Below are positions 36,423 through 46,098 of a DNA stretch of 61,893 bases, piece after piece (within the stretch, counting starts at the first letter, position 1; each line of letters begins with the position of its first letter). The position numbers and the translations under genes were made by a program. The DNA is from Bacteroidales bacterium. Lineage in GTDB: Bacteria; Bacteroidota; Bacteroidia; Bacteroidales; F082. A model generated the notes under the pieces. It did no database searches, was not told where the DNA came from, and saw nothing but the letters and a program-made list of their open reading frames with translations. The stretch covers positions 1-61,893 of the forward strand of contig JALNZT010000028.1 of assembly GCA_023229135.1 (NCBI GenBank), in the 5' to 3' direction.

Positions 36423-36472
36423 AAGATTTATTTTGCCGTAAAATTACATTTTTGTTGAAACAATTTGCATAA

Positions 36473-37018
36473 ATGACGGATACGACAAAGCAATTTCAGG
36501 AAATTATAGCGCGCTGTAAGCGCCTGTTTGAAGCTAAAATGGGGGATTATGGCCCTGCCTGGCGAATTTTACGCACTTCTTCACTCACTGATCAGATTTA
36601 TATCAAAGCAAACCGCATCAGGACGCTGCAAATGAAAGACTTACGTAAAATTGATGAAGGTATTGACCAGGAGTTTATCGGCATCGTAAATTATGCCGCC
36701 ATGGCCATCAACCAATTGCGGCTTGGCGTGGTGGATAGGCCTGATCTTGAACCAAATAAAGCCACTGAATTGCATGCCGCAGTGCTTCAGGAGGCTTTTG
36801 AGCTAATGGAGCGCAAAAACCACGATTACGACGAAGCCTGGCGAAGGATGCGCATAAGTTCGCTCACGGATATTATCCTGATGAAGCTTTTACGCGTAAA
36901 GCAAATTGAAGATAACCAAGGAAATACGCAAGTTTCAGAAGGTCTTGACGCAAATTTCTTCGACATTATCAACTATGCAGTTTTTGCACTGATATTATTA
37001 AGCGAGATAGGGGAATAG
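36473..37018 (+). CDS. DUF1599 family protein
   Basis: The 181-residue protein is built from two copies of a DUF1599 unit: residues 8-80 (KMGDYGPAWRILRTSSLTDQIYIKANRIRTLQ) and 95-170 (KNHDYDEAWRRMRISSLTDIILMKLLRVKQIE). The internal repeat is clear by eye, with matching DYxxAWRxxRxSSLTD blocks. The protein is soluble. Function is not established. The next gene starts three bases after its stop, so it heads a Bacteroidota-type cluster with the DoxX protein, an ABC permease and tpiA. Confidence 0.9.
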   Translation: MTDTTKQFQEIIARCKRLFEAKMGDYGPAWRILRTSSLTDQIYIKANRIRTLQMKDLRKIDEGIDQEFIGIVNYAAMAINQLRLGVVDRPDLEPNKATELHAAVLQEAFELMERKNHDYDEAWRRMRISSLTDIILMKLLRVKQIEDNQGNTQVSEGLDANFFDIINYAVFALILLSEIGE

Positions 37019-37021
37019 TTT

Positions 37022-38146
37022 ATGAATGGATTTATTAGGAATTTTAGCAGATATCTTGTTGGAGTCGTTTTTGTTTTTTCTGGATTTGTAAAAGGTGTTG
37101 ATCCGCTCGGAACGGCTTATCGCATCGAAGATTATTTTGTGGCTTATGGCATGGAATGGGCGATGGGTTTGGCTTTGGTGCTGTCAATTCTGCTTTCTAC
37201 GGCAGAATTTGTCATTGGAATGGCTTTGGTTACCGGCATGAAAATGCGGGACACCTCCTGGTTTTTGTTGGTGATGATGTTATTTTTTACTGCCGTCACC
37301 TATAATGACGCGCTGTATGAGCCGGTGCCGGATTGTGGCTGTTTTGGCGATGCCATAAAACTGACTAACTGGCAAACTTTTTATAAAAACATCTTTTTAA
37401 TGGTGTTTGTTTTGTTGGTATTTTTTAACCGAAAGCGTTATAAAATCCGTTTGTATCCTGCGGTACAATGGTTTTTTGTGATGGTTTATTTCGTCGGTTT
37501 TGGTTATTTCTCGTACCAAAATTACAATCATTTGCCGATGGTTGATTTCAGGGCATGGAAAGAAGGCAGACAATTAAATCCTGAAGAAGAACAAGAAAAT
37601 CTGGTTTACCTGACTTATCGCAACAAAGAAACCGGCGAAACCAAAGAATATTTGTCGCCTGATTATCCCTGGAATGACCCTCAATGGCTCGAAAACTGGG
37701 AGTTTGTTGACCAACGAACCGTTTTGCTTGGAGATCAACCCGATCACGGCCTTTTCGCCGAAGATAGCTTTGGCAATGATATGACACAGGTGGTGTTGCA
37801 ATCGCCTAATCTGCTGGTTTTTATATCTTATGATTTAAGCCGGATTCCTGCTGAAGCTATCGAAAAGATTGAACAAATTGAAAAAGCTGTCGCAGAACAT
37901 GGCGCAGGAGTGGTCTGGCTAACGGCATCACTGCCCAAAGAACTAGAAGACTGGCAGGAAAAATACGATTTTTTATACGAGACCTATTTTGCTGACGGTA
38001 CCGTGCTGAAAACCATTATTCGATCCAATCCAGGCCTAATTTGGATGGATGAAGGTAAGGTTGTGAAAAAGTGGCATTACAACGATTTTCCGCAAGGCGA
38101 AGAGCTGGATCAATTGATAGAAAAGCTTAACACAAACCAGCCCTGA
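37022..38146 (+). CDS. BT_3928/DoxX-family membrane protein
   Basis: A 374-residue protein with five or so membrane helices in residues 5-165 and a soluble C-terminal region. The N-terminus (SRYLVGVVFVFSGFVKGVDPLGTAYRIEDY) and the VPDCGCFGDAIKLT segment with a CxC pair are characteristic of the DoxX/MauE-like BT_3928 group. The C-terminal part (QVVLQSPNLLVFISYDLS to VVWLTASLPKEL) has a thioredoxin-like pattern but no CxxC. It may feed electrons to, or receive them from, periplasmic thiol proteins. It starts three bases after DUF1599 and is followed after 4 bp by the ABC permease. Confidence 0.85.
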   Translation: MNGFIRNFSRYLVGVVFVFSGFVKGVDPLGTAYRIEDYFVAYGMEWAMGLALVLSILLSTAEFVIGMALVTGMKMRDTSWFLLVMMLFFTAVTYNDALYEPVPDCGCFGDAIKLTNWQTFYKNIFLMVFVLLVFFNRKRYKIRLYPAVQWFFVMVYFVGFGYFSYQNYNHLPMVDFRAWKEGRQLNPEEEQENLVYLTYRNKETGETKEYLSPDYPWNDPQWLENWEFVDQRTVLLGDQPDHGLFAEDSFGNDMTQVVLQSPNLLVFISYDLSRIPAEAIEKIEQIEKAVAEHGAGVVWLTASLPKELEDWQEKYDFLYETYFADGTVLKTIIRSNPGLIWMDEGKVVKKWHYNDFPQGEELDQLIEKLNTNQP

Positions 38147-38150
38147 TTCT

Positions 38151-39230
38151 ATGGGATCATACATAATAAGAAAACTACTTTACGGACTGGCTGTGCTTTT
38201 TGGCGTAGTTAGTCTGGTGTTTTTCTTGTTTACGATTTTACCCGGCGATCCGGCCCGTATGATGCTTGGTCAAAGGGCAGATCAGCAGGCGGTGGATAAC
38301 ATCCGTAGCGAACTCGGTCTGGATCAGCCTGTTATTGTGCAATATGCGGCTTATCTGAACGATCTCTCACCGATTTCTGTGCATAACAGCCAGCAGCCTG
38401 AAAGTTTTTGGTTTTATGATCAAGAGAAGTATAAAAAATCGTTTAAGCTGCTCGAAATTAATCAAGTGGTTCTGGTTATAAAATCGCCCTGGATGCGTAT
38501 GTCGTATCAATCCCGACGTGCTGTAACGGCTTTGATTGCAGAGGCTTTTCCGAAAACACTTTTGCTGGCGGGCGTTTCTGTTGCCATCGCTTTTGTTGTC
38601 GGACTTAGTCTGGGATTTTTCGCTGCTGTTGTCAATAAAAACTGGATGAATCGTCTGGTGCTGATAATTACAAGCCTTGGCATGTCGGTTCCGTCTTTTT
38701 TTGCAGCTATTTTAATGGCCTGGATTTTTGGCTTTGTCCTTTCGGAATATACTGGATTAGAGATGTTTGGGAGCTTATATACCGTTGACGATTACGGAAA
38801 TGGTGCTTCTCTGGATTTAAAAAACTTAATTCTCCCGGCTATTACTTTGGGAATAAGACCTTTAGCAATCGTAACAGAACTTACTCGTACTTCATTGCTC
38901 GAAGTGATGGGCATGGATTATATCAGAACTGCTAAAGCAAAAGGCTTGCCTATGTCGCAAGTTATTGGTGTTCACGCTTTGCGTAATGCGCTGAATCCTG
39001 TTGTTACCGCCGTTTCGGGGTGGTTTGCCTCACTGATGGCAGGTGCCGTTTTTGTGGAGTATGTCTTCGATTGGAAAGGCATTGGAATGCTCATTGTTGA
39101 TGCGCTCGAGAAGTACGATTTGCCCGTAATTATGGGTGCTGTATTATTGATTGCATTTATCTTGATAATTATTAATATTTTTGTGGATATTGTATACGGA
39201 ATTTTGGATCCCCGTATTAGATTAGCTTAA
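38151..39230 (+). CDS. ABC transporter permease, DppB/OppB type, orphan
   Basis: A 359-residue inner-membrane permease of the peptide/nickel class. N-terminal YIIRKLLYGLAVLFGVVSLVFFLF and the PGDPARMMLG block are typical of DppB. The EAA loop IRTAKAKGLPMSQVIGVHALRNALNP docks the ATPase, and the C-terminus ends GILDPRIRLA. Residues about 70-125 carry an additional hydrophilic stretch (NDLSPISVHNSQQPESF) between the first helix and the core. No DppC, ATPase or solute-binding gene lies nearby, unlike usual operons; partners must be elsewhere. Confidence 0.9.
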   Translation: MGSYIIRKLLYGLAVLFGVVSLVFFLFTILPGDPARMMLGQRADQQAVDNIRSELGLDQPVIVQYAAYLNDLSPISVHNSQQPESFWFYDQEKYKKSFKLLEINQVVLVIKSPWMRMSYQSRRAVTALIAEAFPKTLLLAGVSVAIAFVVGLSLGFFAAVVNKNWMNRLVLIITSLGMSVPSFFAAILMAWIFGFVLSEYTGLEMFGSLYTVDDYGNGASLDLKNLILPAITLGIRPLAIVTELTRTSLLEVMGMDYIRTAKAKGLPMSQVIGVHALRNALNPVVTAVSGWFASLMAGAVFVEYVFDWKGIGMLIVDALEKYDLPVIMGAVLLIAFILIIINIFVDIVYGILDPRIRLA

Positions 39231-39257
39231 TGACTTAAACTACTAAAAAAATTGATT

Positions 39258-40022
39258 ATGCGTAGAAAAATTGTTGCTGGCAACTGGAAAATGAACCTTT
39301 CATTTACTGATGCTGAAGATTTGATCAATGATTTATTGGATACCTTGGATGAGGAAAAACCCACTGCCGAAGTGATTATTTGCCCGCCGTATCCCTATTT
39401 GGAATTGGCCACGGATTATATGGAAGAAAACTTGTTTAAAGTTGGTGCTCAGAATATTAGCTCTTTTGGTGCTGGAGCTTATACGGGCGAAGTTTCGGCT
39501 TCCATGTTAAAATCCATGGACGTAACCCATTGTATCATTGGTCATAGTGAGCGCAGGAAGTATTTCAATGAAGACGATAAAATGCTTACCGCCAAAGTAA
39601 ATCAGGCACTGGCTCATCAGCTTACACCAATTTTCTGTGTTGGCGAATCGCTGCCCGAGCGCGAAGCCGGAAAAGACAAAGAAGTGGTTAGAAGACAGGT
39701 TCGTCACGGGCTGTTCCATCTTGATACGGTGGAGTTTGCGCGTGTAGTCATCGCTTACGAGCCTGTTTGGGCCATCGGAACCGGAATGACAGCAACACCC
39801 GAGCAAGCCAAAGATATGCACGCATATATCCGCACACTTATTGCCGAACGCTACGACGAAAAAGTAGCCGAGGAGACTATGATCTTGTATGGCGGCAGCT
39901 GCAATTCGGAAAATGCAGCTGATTTATTTTCACAAGAAGGCATTGATGGTGGGCTTATTGGCGGTGCTTCGTTAAAGGTTGACGAGTTTATTTCGATCTG
40001 CAAACAGGCTTCAGCCAAATAG
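39258..40022 (+). CDS. tpiA: Triosephosphate isomerase
   Basis: The 254-residue TIM-barrel enzyme interconverts dihydroxyacetone phosphate and glyceraldehyde 3-phosphate in glycolysis. It starts MRRKIVAGNWKMN (ATG at 39258; an upstream TTG at 39252 is less likely), has the catalytic His in CIIGHSERR, the catalytic Glu in AYEPVWAIGTG (about residue 170) and the phosphate loop LIGGASLK. Length is canonical. It follows the ABC permease by 27 bp and precedes prmA by 3 bp. Confidence 0.98.
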   Translation: MRRKIVAGNWKMNLSFTDAEDLINDLLDTLDEEKPTAEVIICPPYPYLELATDYMEENLFKVGAQNISSFGAGAYTGEVSASMLKSMDVTHCIIGHSERRKYFNEDDKMLTAKVNQALAHQLTPIFCVGESLPEREAGKDKEVVRRQVRHGLFHLDTVEFARVVIAYEPVWAIGTGMTATPEQAKDMHAYIRTLIAERYDEKVAEETMILYGGSCNSENAADLFSQEGIDGGLIGGASLKVDEFISICKQASAK

Positions 40023-40025
40023 TAA

Positions 40026-40859
40026 ATGGCATATATAGAAGTTTTATTTGGCTTAATTGCCGGTGCCGATCTGCAGGAGATATTGACTGCTGAATTGGCG
40101 GAAATTGGTTTTGAAAGCTTTATGGAAGATGAAACTTTCTTCAGGGCTTATTGCCCTGAAGAAAGTTTTAGTGATGACAAACTTGCTGAAATACTTGCAC
40201 TTGAAAGTTTTGAAAATATCCCTAAGCCTTCAAAAAAACTTATCCCAGACGAAAATTGGAATGCCAACTGGGAGGCGTCCTACAGCGATGTGGTGATTGA
40301 TGACAGCTGCCGAATACGTGCGCCGTTTCATGAGCCAAACCCCAACATAAAGTTTGATTTACTTATCGAACCGAAAATGTCCTTCGGTACCGCACATCAT
40401 GAAACTACAGCTCAAATGATTTCGCTGATGCTAAAAGCTGATTTTAAACAAAAGTCAGTGCTTGATATGGGTTGCGGCACGGCTGTGTTGGCCGTTTTGG
40501 CCTGTAAGATGGGTGCTCAATATATTGTAGCAATCGACAACGATAGCTGGGCGTATGAAAATGCGTTGGAAAACGCAAAGCTCAACAATTGTGAAGGCAT
40601 TAAAGTAATTAAAGGAGATGCATCAGCCATTGGAAATCAGAAGTTTGATGTAATCCTGGCGAATATCAACCGCAATATTTTGCTGGCTGATATGCCCTTC
40701 TATGCGCAAGCTATGCCAGCTGGCGCAAAACTTTTTCTCAGTGGCTTTTATGTGGAGGATTTACCAGAAATCCAAAAAATGGCTGAAAAATTGGCCTTAC
40801 AATATCAAACACATAGCGTAAAAAACAACTGGGTTGCAGCAGAATTTAGCAAATCCTGA
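40026..40859 (+). CDS. prmA: Ribosomal protein L11 methyltransferase
   Basis: A 277-residue SAM-dependent methyltransferase that trimethylates ribosomal protein L11. The SAM-binding loop VLDMGCGTAVLAVLA (about residues 142-156) and the following IDNDSWA and NANI-like LANINRNI blocks match PrmA. Preceding residues carry the L11-recognition region (PDENWNANWEASY). It is separated from tpiA by three bases and from the next gene by 26 bp, so it probably shares the tpiA transcript. Confidence 0.93.
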   Translation: MAYIEVLFGLIAGADLQEILTAELAEIGFESFMEDETFFRAYCPEESFSDDKLAEILALESFENIPKPSKKLIPDENWNANWEASYSDVVIDDSCRIRAPFHEPNPNIKFDLLIEPKMSFGTAHHETTAQMISLMLKADFKQKSVLDMGCGTAVLAVLACKMGAQYIVAIDNDSWAYENALENAKLNNCEGIKVIKGDASAIGNQKFDVILANINRNILLADMPFYAQAMPAGAKLFLSGFYVEDLPEIQKMAEKLALQYQTHSVKNNWVAAEFSKS

Positions 40860-40885
40860 AAAGATTTTTAACATAAAGATAAATT

Positions 40886-43800
40886 ATGCGCTTCCATAGA
40901 AGCTTAATTTTAGTTGCTTTTAGTTTTGTTTCGCTGACGGTCTTGGCCCAGCAGGAAAATTATTTTTCTGCTGATTCAGAGGAGTTTATCAATCAGATTC
41001 AAACCTATCTGCTCGATACACCCAATAAACAGCAGCTGAAACAAGGTGAGGAGCTTATGGCAAAGCTCAAGCCGCGTTGGGACGTGGGGCGCTTCTCTAA
41101 GGCTGAGAAGGATAAAATTAAACTGCTGAGCGAACAAATGCGGCAGGGGAATTTAAGGAATTACCCCTATTTTTTTGAATTTTTTACAGCCATCAACGCA
41201 CTTGCCTACACCCGGCAAAAGGAACAAAGTGTGCTAAACTGGCTAAACCTGATGGAGCTGCTGCTACAGCAGAAATCAAGACGACAGTTTACGACTTACC
41301 TGGGTTTCTCCAATAACTTTTTCCGTAATGGACTATTGTCGCAAAAAGGCTCCTCCTCTTGGTATCTGCGCAATCCCGAATACAGCTTTCAGGCTGATAC
41401 GGTGCTGAGCATTTTGGTGGAAAAAGCCAGCCTTGTATGTGCTAGCCAGCGCGATAGCTCAATCATTAATAATACTTCAGGAAGTTTTAGCTTTGAGCAA
41501 AATAGCTGGAGCGGTGTCGGTGGCGAGGTGGATTGGTGGCGCTTTGGCCGTGATAAAGATAAGCTGTTTGTTAGGTTGAAAAACTATAAAATCGACTTGT
41601 CACAATCTGAATACCAGGCTGATTCTGTAACTTTTTACCATAAATATTATTTTGATTTCCCGATGCAGGGTTTTTTTCAAGATAAGGTGCATAGCAGTCC
41701 GCCGGGATCACGTACTTCCTATCCCAGATTCTCATCTTATTTTAAAGATTATAGCATAAAAAACATCTTCAAAGGAATTGATTTTAACGGAGGAATTGCT
41801 ATCGAGGGCAATTCCCTCAAAGGTTTTGGTGCAGGGCGAGAAAAAGCGAGGCTCTTATTTTACAAAGGCACCGATGCTCAGTTGAGTTTGCGAGCGATGG
41901 ATTTTGTGATAGCGGAGGATAAGATTTTTTCTGCTGCGGTTGCTGTAAAAGTGTTTCTTGGTTCTGACTCTTTGATCCATCCTTCGGTGCAAATGCGCTA
42001 CGATAATAAATCGCGCCGTCTAATTCTTTTCAGGTCTGAGCAGGGTGTTTCCGACAGCCCGTTTTTTGATCATTACCATGAGCTGGATATTCACCTGGAA
42101 GCACTTTACTGGGATATAGATAAGGAAGTGATTCATTTCAAACAGCTGGAAGGCATGCGCAGCGAAAGCACTGGTTTTTTGGAGTCCGCAAACTTTTTTT
42201 CTCCTGGTGATTTTAACAGTCTGAGGTTGATAGACGATGTTAACCCTATGTTTGTTGTCGAAAATTACCTCAAAGAGTTTGGACCTGATAATGAAATTAA
42301 GCTGGACTGGTATGCCAATTTTATCAAAAAATCACCGGAACAAGCTATTGCGCAACTGCTTAGGTTGGCTTCAAAAGGTTATTTGGTTTACGATAGCGAA
42401 GCAAAAACTGCTGTTGTTAAAGAGAAGTTTTTTAACACCCTCAAAGCCAGGGCTAAAGAGTCGGATTATGACGTGATTAGAATCTATACAAAAACTATTG
42501 GCAACCTGCCAAACCTGATTCTGGAACTCAACGACGGCTTCGCGATGACGTTGAAAGGGGTTGAGGAGGTTAATCTGAGTGAAGAACAGCGGGTAAGTAT
42601 ATTGCCCAATGACAATGAAATTGTGTTTTCTGAAAATCGTGATTTTACATTTTCCGGTTTTGTGGGAGCAGGGCTTTTCGAGTTTCATGCCGCTGAAGCT
42701 TTCTTTAAATACGACGACTTCAGCCTAAACCTGACCTCTGTGGATTCGCTCTCGTTTTTCGTTCCTGCTTTTAATCAGAAAATTGCACCTGGTGGACGTA
42801 AGCAATATGTTCGTGTTCAAAATGTTATATCCGATATGTCAGGTGTTTTATACATTGATCAAAGTGATAATAAATCAGGTAGAAATCACTTCCCACAATA
42901 TCCGATTTTCGATAGCAAAAATGAATCTTATGTGTTTTTTGAGAAGCCATTTATTAACGAAGGCAGACTAACAGAATCTGATTTTTATTATGTTGTAGAA
43001 CCTTTTGAAATTGATAGTCTTGATGATTTTAGTACCGATAATTTGCGTTTTGAGGGTTACCTTAACTCAGCAGGAATTTTCCCGGCTCTTACTGAAGCTC
43101 TGACTGTTATGCCTGATTACTCGTTGGGCTTCAACCATAAAACGATAGAAAATTATGAGATGTTTTCGGGCAAAGGCTTTTTCGATGATTCAGTCCATCT
43201 GTCAAATCAAGGCTTTTGGGGTTCTGGCAAGCTGAACTACCAAACAAGTACTGCTTTTGCTGATCATTTTGATTTTTATCCCGATGAGGTAGCTTCAGTT
43301 CCTTATCGCTTTGAAATAAAAGAGCAAGATCAAGCTGTCTTATTTCCTCAGGGACAGTCGGATACTATACAATACCACTGGTTTGCCGACACCAATATGC
43401 TTGTGCTCGAAACCCTGAATAGCCCTTTGATTCTGTATAATAATGTGATCTATAGAGGTACGGCAGAGTTATCGCCTGACGGAATTAAAGGGGCTGGTGA
43501 TTTGGCATTTGGAAATGTGGAGATGTCGTCTGATTATTTCGACCTTAAAAATAAATCTTTTACTGCTGACACGGCAGATTTTAGTTTGCTAACGGCGATA
43601 AATCAAAAAGTGGCTTTTTCAGCCAAAGACTATTTCACCCGTATAGATTTTGAGTCGCGTAGCGGCAGTTTCAATTATTTGGACCAGCAGAGTAGCTTTT
43701 CTTTTCCTTTCAATCAGTACATCTGTACGCTGGATGAAGCCAGTTGGCAGATGGATGAGGATTTGCTAAAGCTTAATAGTATTGGTCTTGAGCAGTTTAG

Positions 43801-45364
43801 CGGACTTGATAGCCTGAGCTACGAAAAATTACTTGACTACGATTTGAGTGGCTCACAGTTTATTTCTACGCATCCTGATCAGGATTCTTTGTCGTTTTTT
43901 ACCAGAGAAGCCACTTATGATTTACGCAATTACTCCATCAATGCCAGTGGTGTGAAGCTTATCCGCGTGGCTGATTTGGCTGTCTTTCCTGTTGACGGCA
44001 AGGTTGCTATCCTCGAAGGAGCGCGCATGGAAACCATCAGAAATGCACATTTGATGGCTGACACCGCCAACCGATTGCATCATTTTGATAAGGTTGAAAT
44101 AAATATTTTTGGAAGAAATAATTATACGGCCAAGGGGTATTATGATTATTTGTCGTTTGAGAGTGAGCCACAGCCGGTTTATTTTAGCAGCATAACTCCC
44201 AACGAAAAAGGCGTAACTACGGCTATTGCAATGATTGATGAGGCCGATGGATTCAAATTGAGTCCACAGTTTAAGTTCAAAGGAAAAGCCAATATTCTGG
44301 CATCCAGAAAGGATTTGCTTTTCGATGGAGGTTTCCAGTTAGTCCATTTTTGCCAAAACATGGATATACCCTGGGTTGGCTTTGAAGCGGTGATAGATCC
44401 TGCCAACGTGGAATTTCCTATCAATAAGGGAGTGAGAAGCTTAAGCAACGAACGACTTTATGCAGGATTACAATTTGATGGGTCCAGCAAAAACTTTTTT
44501 GGTTCTTTCTTGTCAACAGCTGATGATGCAAATACCAGCGAAAGTGCATCTGTGACTGGAGTTTTGAAATATGATCGCACAAAATCAGCATATGTCATCA
44601 GTGATAAAAATGCCGGGATATTTGATAAAAGCCTTGAGCTTACTGTCAGCCGTTGTCAGATAAGCGGAAAAGGGGCTGTGAATCTTGATTTACAGATACC
44701 GATGACCTCACTAACGGTTTTAGGAAACTACGATTATTTCAGTATTCCTGACAGCACTTCAATGAGTGTGATGGCAATTTTTGATTTTATCTTTGATGAA
44801 AAATTACTGCAAATCATGGCTGATAGCTTGAACAGGTCAGCCAAACAAGGTGCAGCGCTAAGTCAGAGCTCTTACTTATTTGGGCTGAACAGCTTGGCCA
44901 ATGCCGAGAACTTTTCCCGTATTCAATCGGAAATAAGTTTAATTGGTGCGCCACGTAAAGTACCTGAATCATTAAATAAAAGTTTGGTATTCAGTCAGTT
45001 GAAAATGAGTTGGGACAATAAGTTAAACGCATTTATTGCTCGTGATAATATTGGATTAGCTAATATATTACGCACACAGGTAAATAAAAAAATACCTGGT
45101 TATATTGCTTTTGAAAAAGGGCGCTCGGGCGATGCGGTAACGATTTATCTGCAACCCAATAATAGTGAGTGGTATTTCTTTCATTATGAGAATGGCGTGA
45201 TGCAAGCCTTGTCATCTTCAGAATCCTTCAACAATCGCTTGCTCGAACTCAAACAAGAGAAACGTTTGGTAAAAGACGAGCAAACGGATTTTTATTATGA
45301 ATATGTGATAGGATCGCGCCGTAGGGTAGTGGATTTTGTCAGAAAAATGCAAATACAATATTAA
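40886..45364 (+). CDS. Giant exported protein of unknown function (1492 aa)
   Basis: I do not recognise this family. A signal peptide (residues 1-21, ending VLAQQ) precedes an N-terminal helical region (about 25-130), then more than 1200 residues of mostly beta-type sequence with recurrent short motifs: GGIAIEGNSLKGFGAG, IYRGTAELSPDGIKGAGDL, YTAKGYYDYLSF and FKGKANILASRKDLLFDGG. These resemble the strand-turn pattern of OstA/LptA-like beta-jellyroll repeats, which is inference. No C-terminal sorting signal or transmembrane helix is visible. Its stop overlaps the plsY start by one base, coupling it to phospholipid synthesis. It may handle envelope lipid or be a structural periplasmic protein. 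Confidence 0.85.
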   Translation: MRFHRSLILVAFSFVSLTVLAQQENYFSADSEEFINQIQTYLLDTPNKQQLKQGEELMAKLKPRWDVGRFSKAEKDKIKLLSEQMRQGNLRNYPYFFEFFTAINALAYTRQKEQSVLNWLNLMELLLQQKSRRQFTTYLGFSNNFFRNGLLSQKGSSSWYLRNPEYSFQADTVLSILVEKASLVCASQRDSSIINNTSGSFSFEQNSWSGVGGEVDWWRFGRDKDKLFVRLKNYKIDLSQSEYQADSVTFYHKYYFDFPMQGFFQDKVHSSPPGSRTSYPRFSSYFKDYSIKNIFKGIDFNGGIAIEGNSLKGFGAGREKARLLFYKGTDAQLSLRAMDFVIAEDKIFSAAVAVKVFLGSDSLIHPSVQMRYDNKSRRLILFRSEQGVSDSPFFDHYHELDIHLEALYWDIDKEVIHFKQLEGMRSESTGFLESANFFSPGDFNSLRLIDDVNPMFVVENYLKEFGPDNEIKLDWYANFIKKSPEQAIAQLLRLASKGYLVYDSEAKTAVVKEKFFNTLKARAKESDYDVIRIYTKTIGNLPNLILELNDGFAMTLKGVEEVNLSEEQRVSILPNDNEIVFSENRDFTFSGFVGAGLFEFHAAEAFFKYDDFSLNLTSVDSLSFFVPAFNQKIAPGGRKQYVRVQNVISDMSGVLYIDQSDNKSGRNHFPQYPIFDSKNESYVFFEKPFINEGRLTESDFYYVVEPFEIDSLDDFSTDNLRFEGYLNSAGIFPALTEALTVMPDYSLGFNHKTIENYEMFSGKGFFDDSVHLSNQGFWGSGKLNYQTSTAFADHFDFYPDEVASVPYRFEIKEQDQAVLFPQGQSDTIQYHWFADTNMLVLETLNSPLILYNNVIYRGTAELSPDGIKGAGDLAFGNVEMSSDYFDLKNKSFTADTADFSLLTAINQKVAFSAKDYFTRIDFESRSGSFNYLDQQSSFSFPFNQYICTLDEASWQMDEDLLKLNSIGLEQFSGLDSLSYEKLLDYDLSGSQFISTHPDQDSLSFFTREATYDLRNYSINASGVKLIRVADLAVFPVDGKVAILEGARMETIRNAHLMADTANRLHHFDKVEINIFGRNNYTAKGYYDYLSFESEPQPVYFSSITPNEKGVTTAIAMIDEADGFKLSPQFKFKGKANILASRKDLLFDGGFQLVHFCQNMDIPWVGFEAVIDPANVEFPINKGVRSLSNERLYAGLQFDGSSKNFFGSFLSTADDANTSESASVTGVLKYDRTKSAYVISDKNAGIFDKSLELTVSRCQISGKGAVNLDLQIPMTSLTVLGNYDYFSIPDSTSMSVMAIFDFIFDEKLLQIMADSLNRSAKQGAALSQSSYLFGLNSLANAENFSRIQSEISLIGAPRKVPESLNKSLVFSQLKMSWDNKLNAFIARDNIGLANILRTQVNKKIPGYIAFEKGRSGDAVTIYLQPNNSEWYFFHYENGVMQALSSSESFNNRLLELKQEKRLVKDEQTDFYYEYVIGSRRRVVDFVRKMQIQY

Positions 45365-46008
45365 TGAATCAAACAATAGTTTTAAGCAATATATTTCCTG
45401 TTTTGGTAGCCTACCTTTTGGGTTCTATTCCAACAGCAGTATGGGTTGGCAAAATTTTTTATGGTGTTGATGTAAGAGAATCTGGCTCGGGAAATGCCGG
45501 CGCAACCAATACGATACGTGTCTTGGGATTAAAAGCGGGTATTCCGGTTTTACTTGTTGATGTGTTTAAAGGATTGACTGCCATTTTGCTGACGACTCCC
45601 ATTCATCAGCTGTTTGGTGGAGTAGAAGTTTCTGCCGGCTTATTGTTAGCCGTTGCGGCAGCAGCTGTTTTGGGACATACCTTCCCTGTTTTTGCAAGCT
45701 TTAAAGGTGGCAAAGGAGTCGCCACACTACTGGGTGTAGGTTTTGGAATTTATCCTTGGGCCTCGGTATGCGTAGTGTTGATCTTTACTGCGGTCTTGCT
45801 GATTTCGGGATACGTTTCGCTGTCGAGCATAACTGCTGGTATCTCTTTCCCGTTTTTTGTTCTATTCCTGTTTCCGGCAAACCATGTTTTTTTTACAGTA
45901 TTATCAATTGCTGTGGCAGTTTTTCTGCCTATAACGCACCGAAAAAACATCAAAAGACTACGTAATGGCACAGAATCAAAATTCAGGCCTGGAGCAAAGC
46001 AGACGTAG
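45364..46008 (+). CDS. plsY: Glycerol-3-phosphate acyltransferase PlsY
   Basis: A 214-residue integral membrane enzyme with five predicted helices that transfers acyl from acyl-phosphate to glycerol 3-phosphate, the first step of phospholipid synthesis. Hallmark motifs are LLGSIPTAVWVGK, ESGSGNAGATNTIRVLG and FKGGKGVATLLG. Length is typical. The ATG overlaps the stop of the 1492-aa gene by one base, so its translation depends on that upstream gene; dnaN follows after 90 bp. Confidence 0.96.
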   Translation: MNQTIVLSNIFPVLVAYLLGSIPTAVWVGKIFYGVDVRESGSGNAGATNTIRVLGLKAGIPVLLVDVFKGLTAILLTTPIHQLFGGVEVSAGLLLAVAAAAVLGHTFPVFASFKGGKGVATLLGVGFGIYPWASVCVVLIFTAVLLISGYVSLSSITAGISFPFFVLFLFPANHVFFTVLSIAVAVFLPITHRKNIKRLRNGTESKFRPGAKQT

Positions 46009-46098
46009 TTTAAAAGATGTTCATAAATCTTTTTGAAATAGCACTTGTATCGCCACCAAATTTGTTATTTTTACACTTTGAAATAAACTTACGGTATT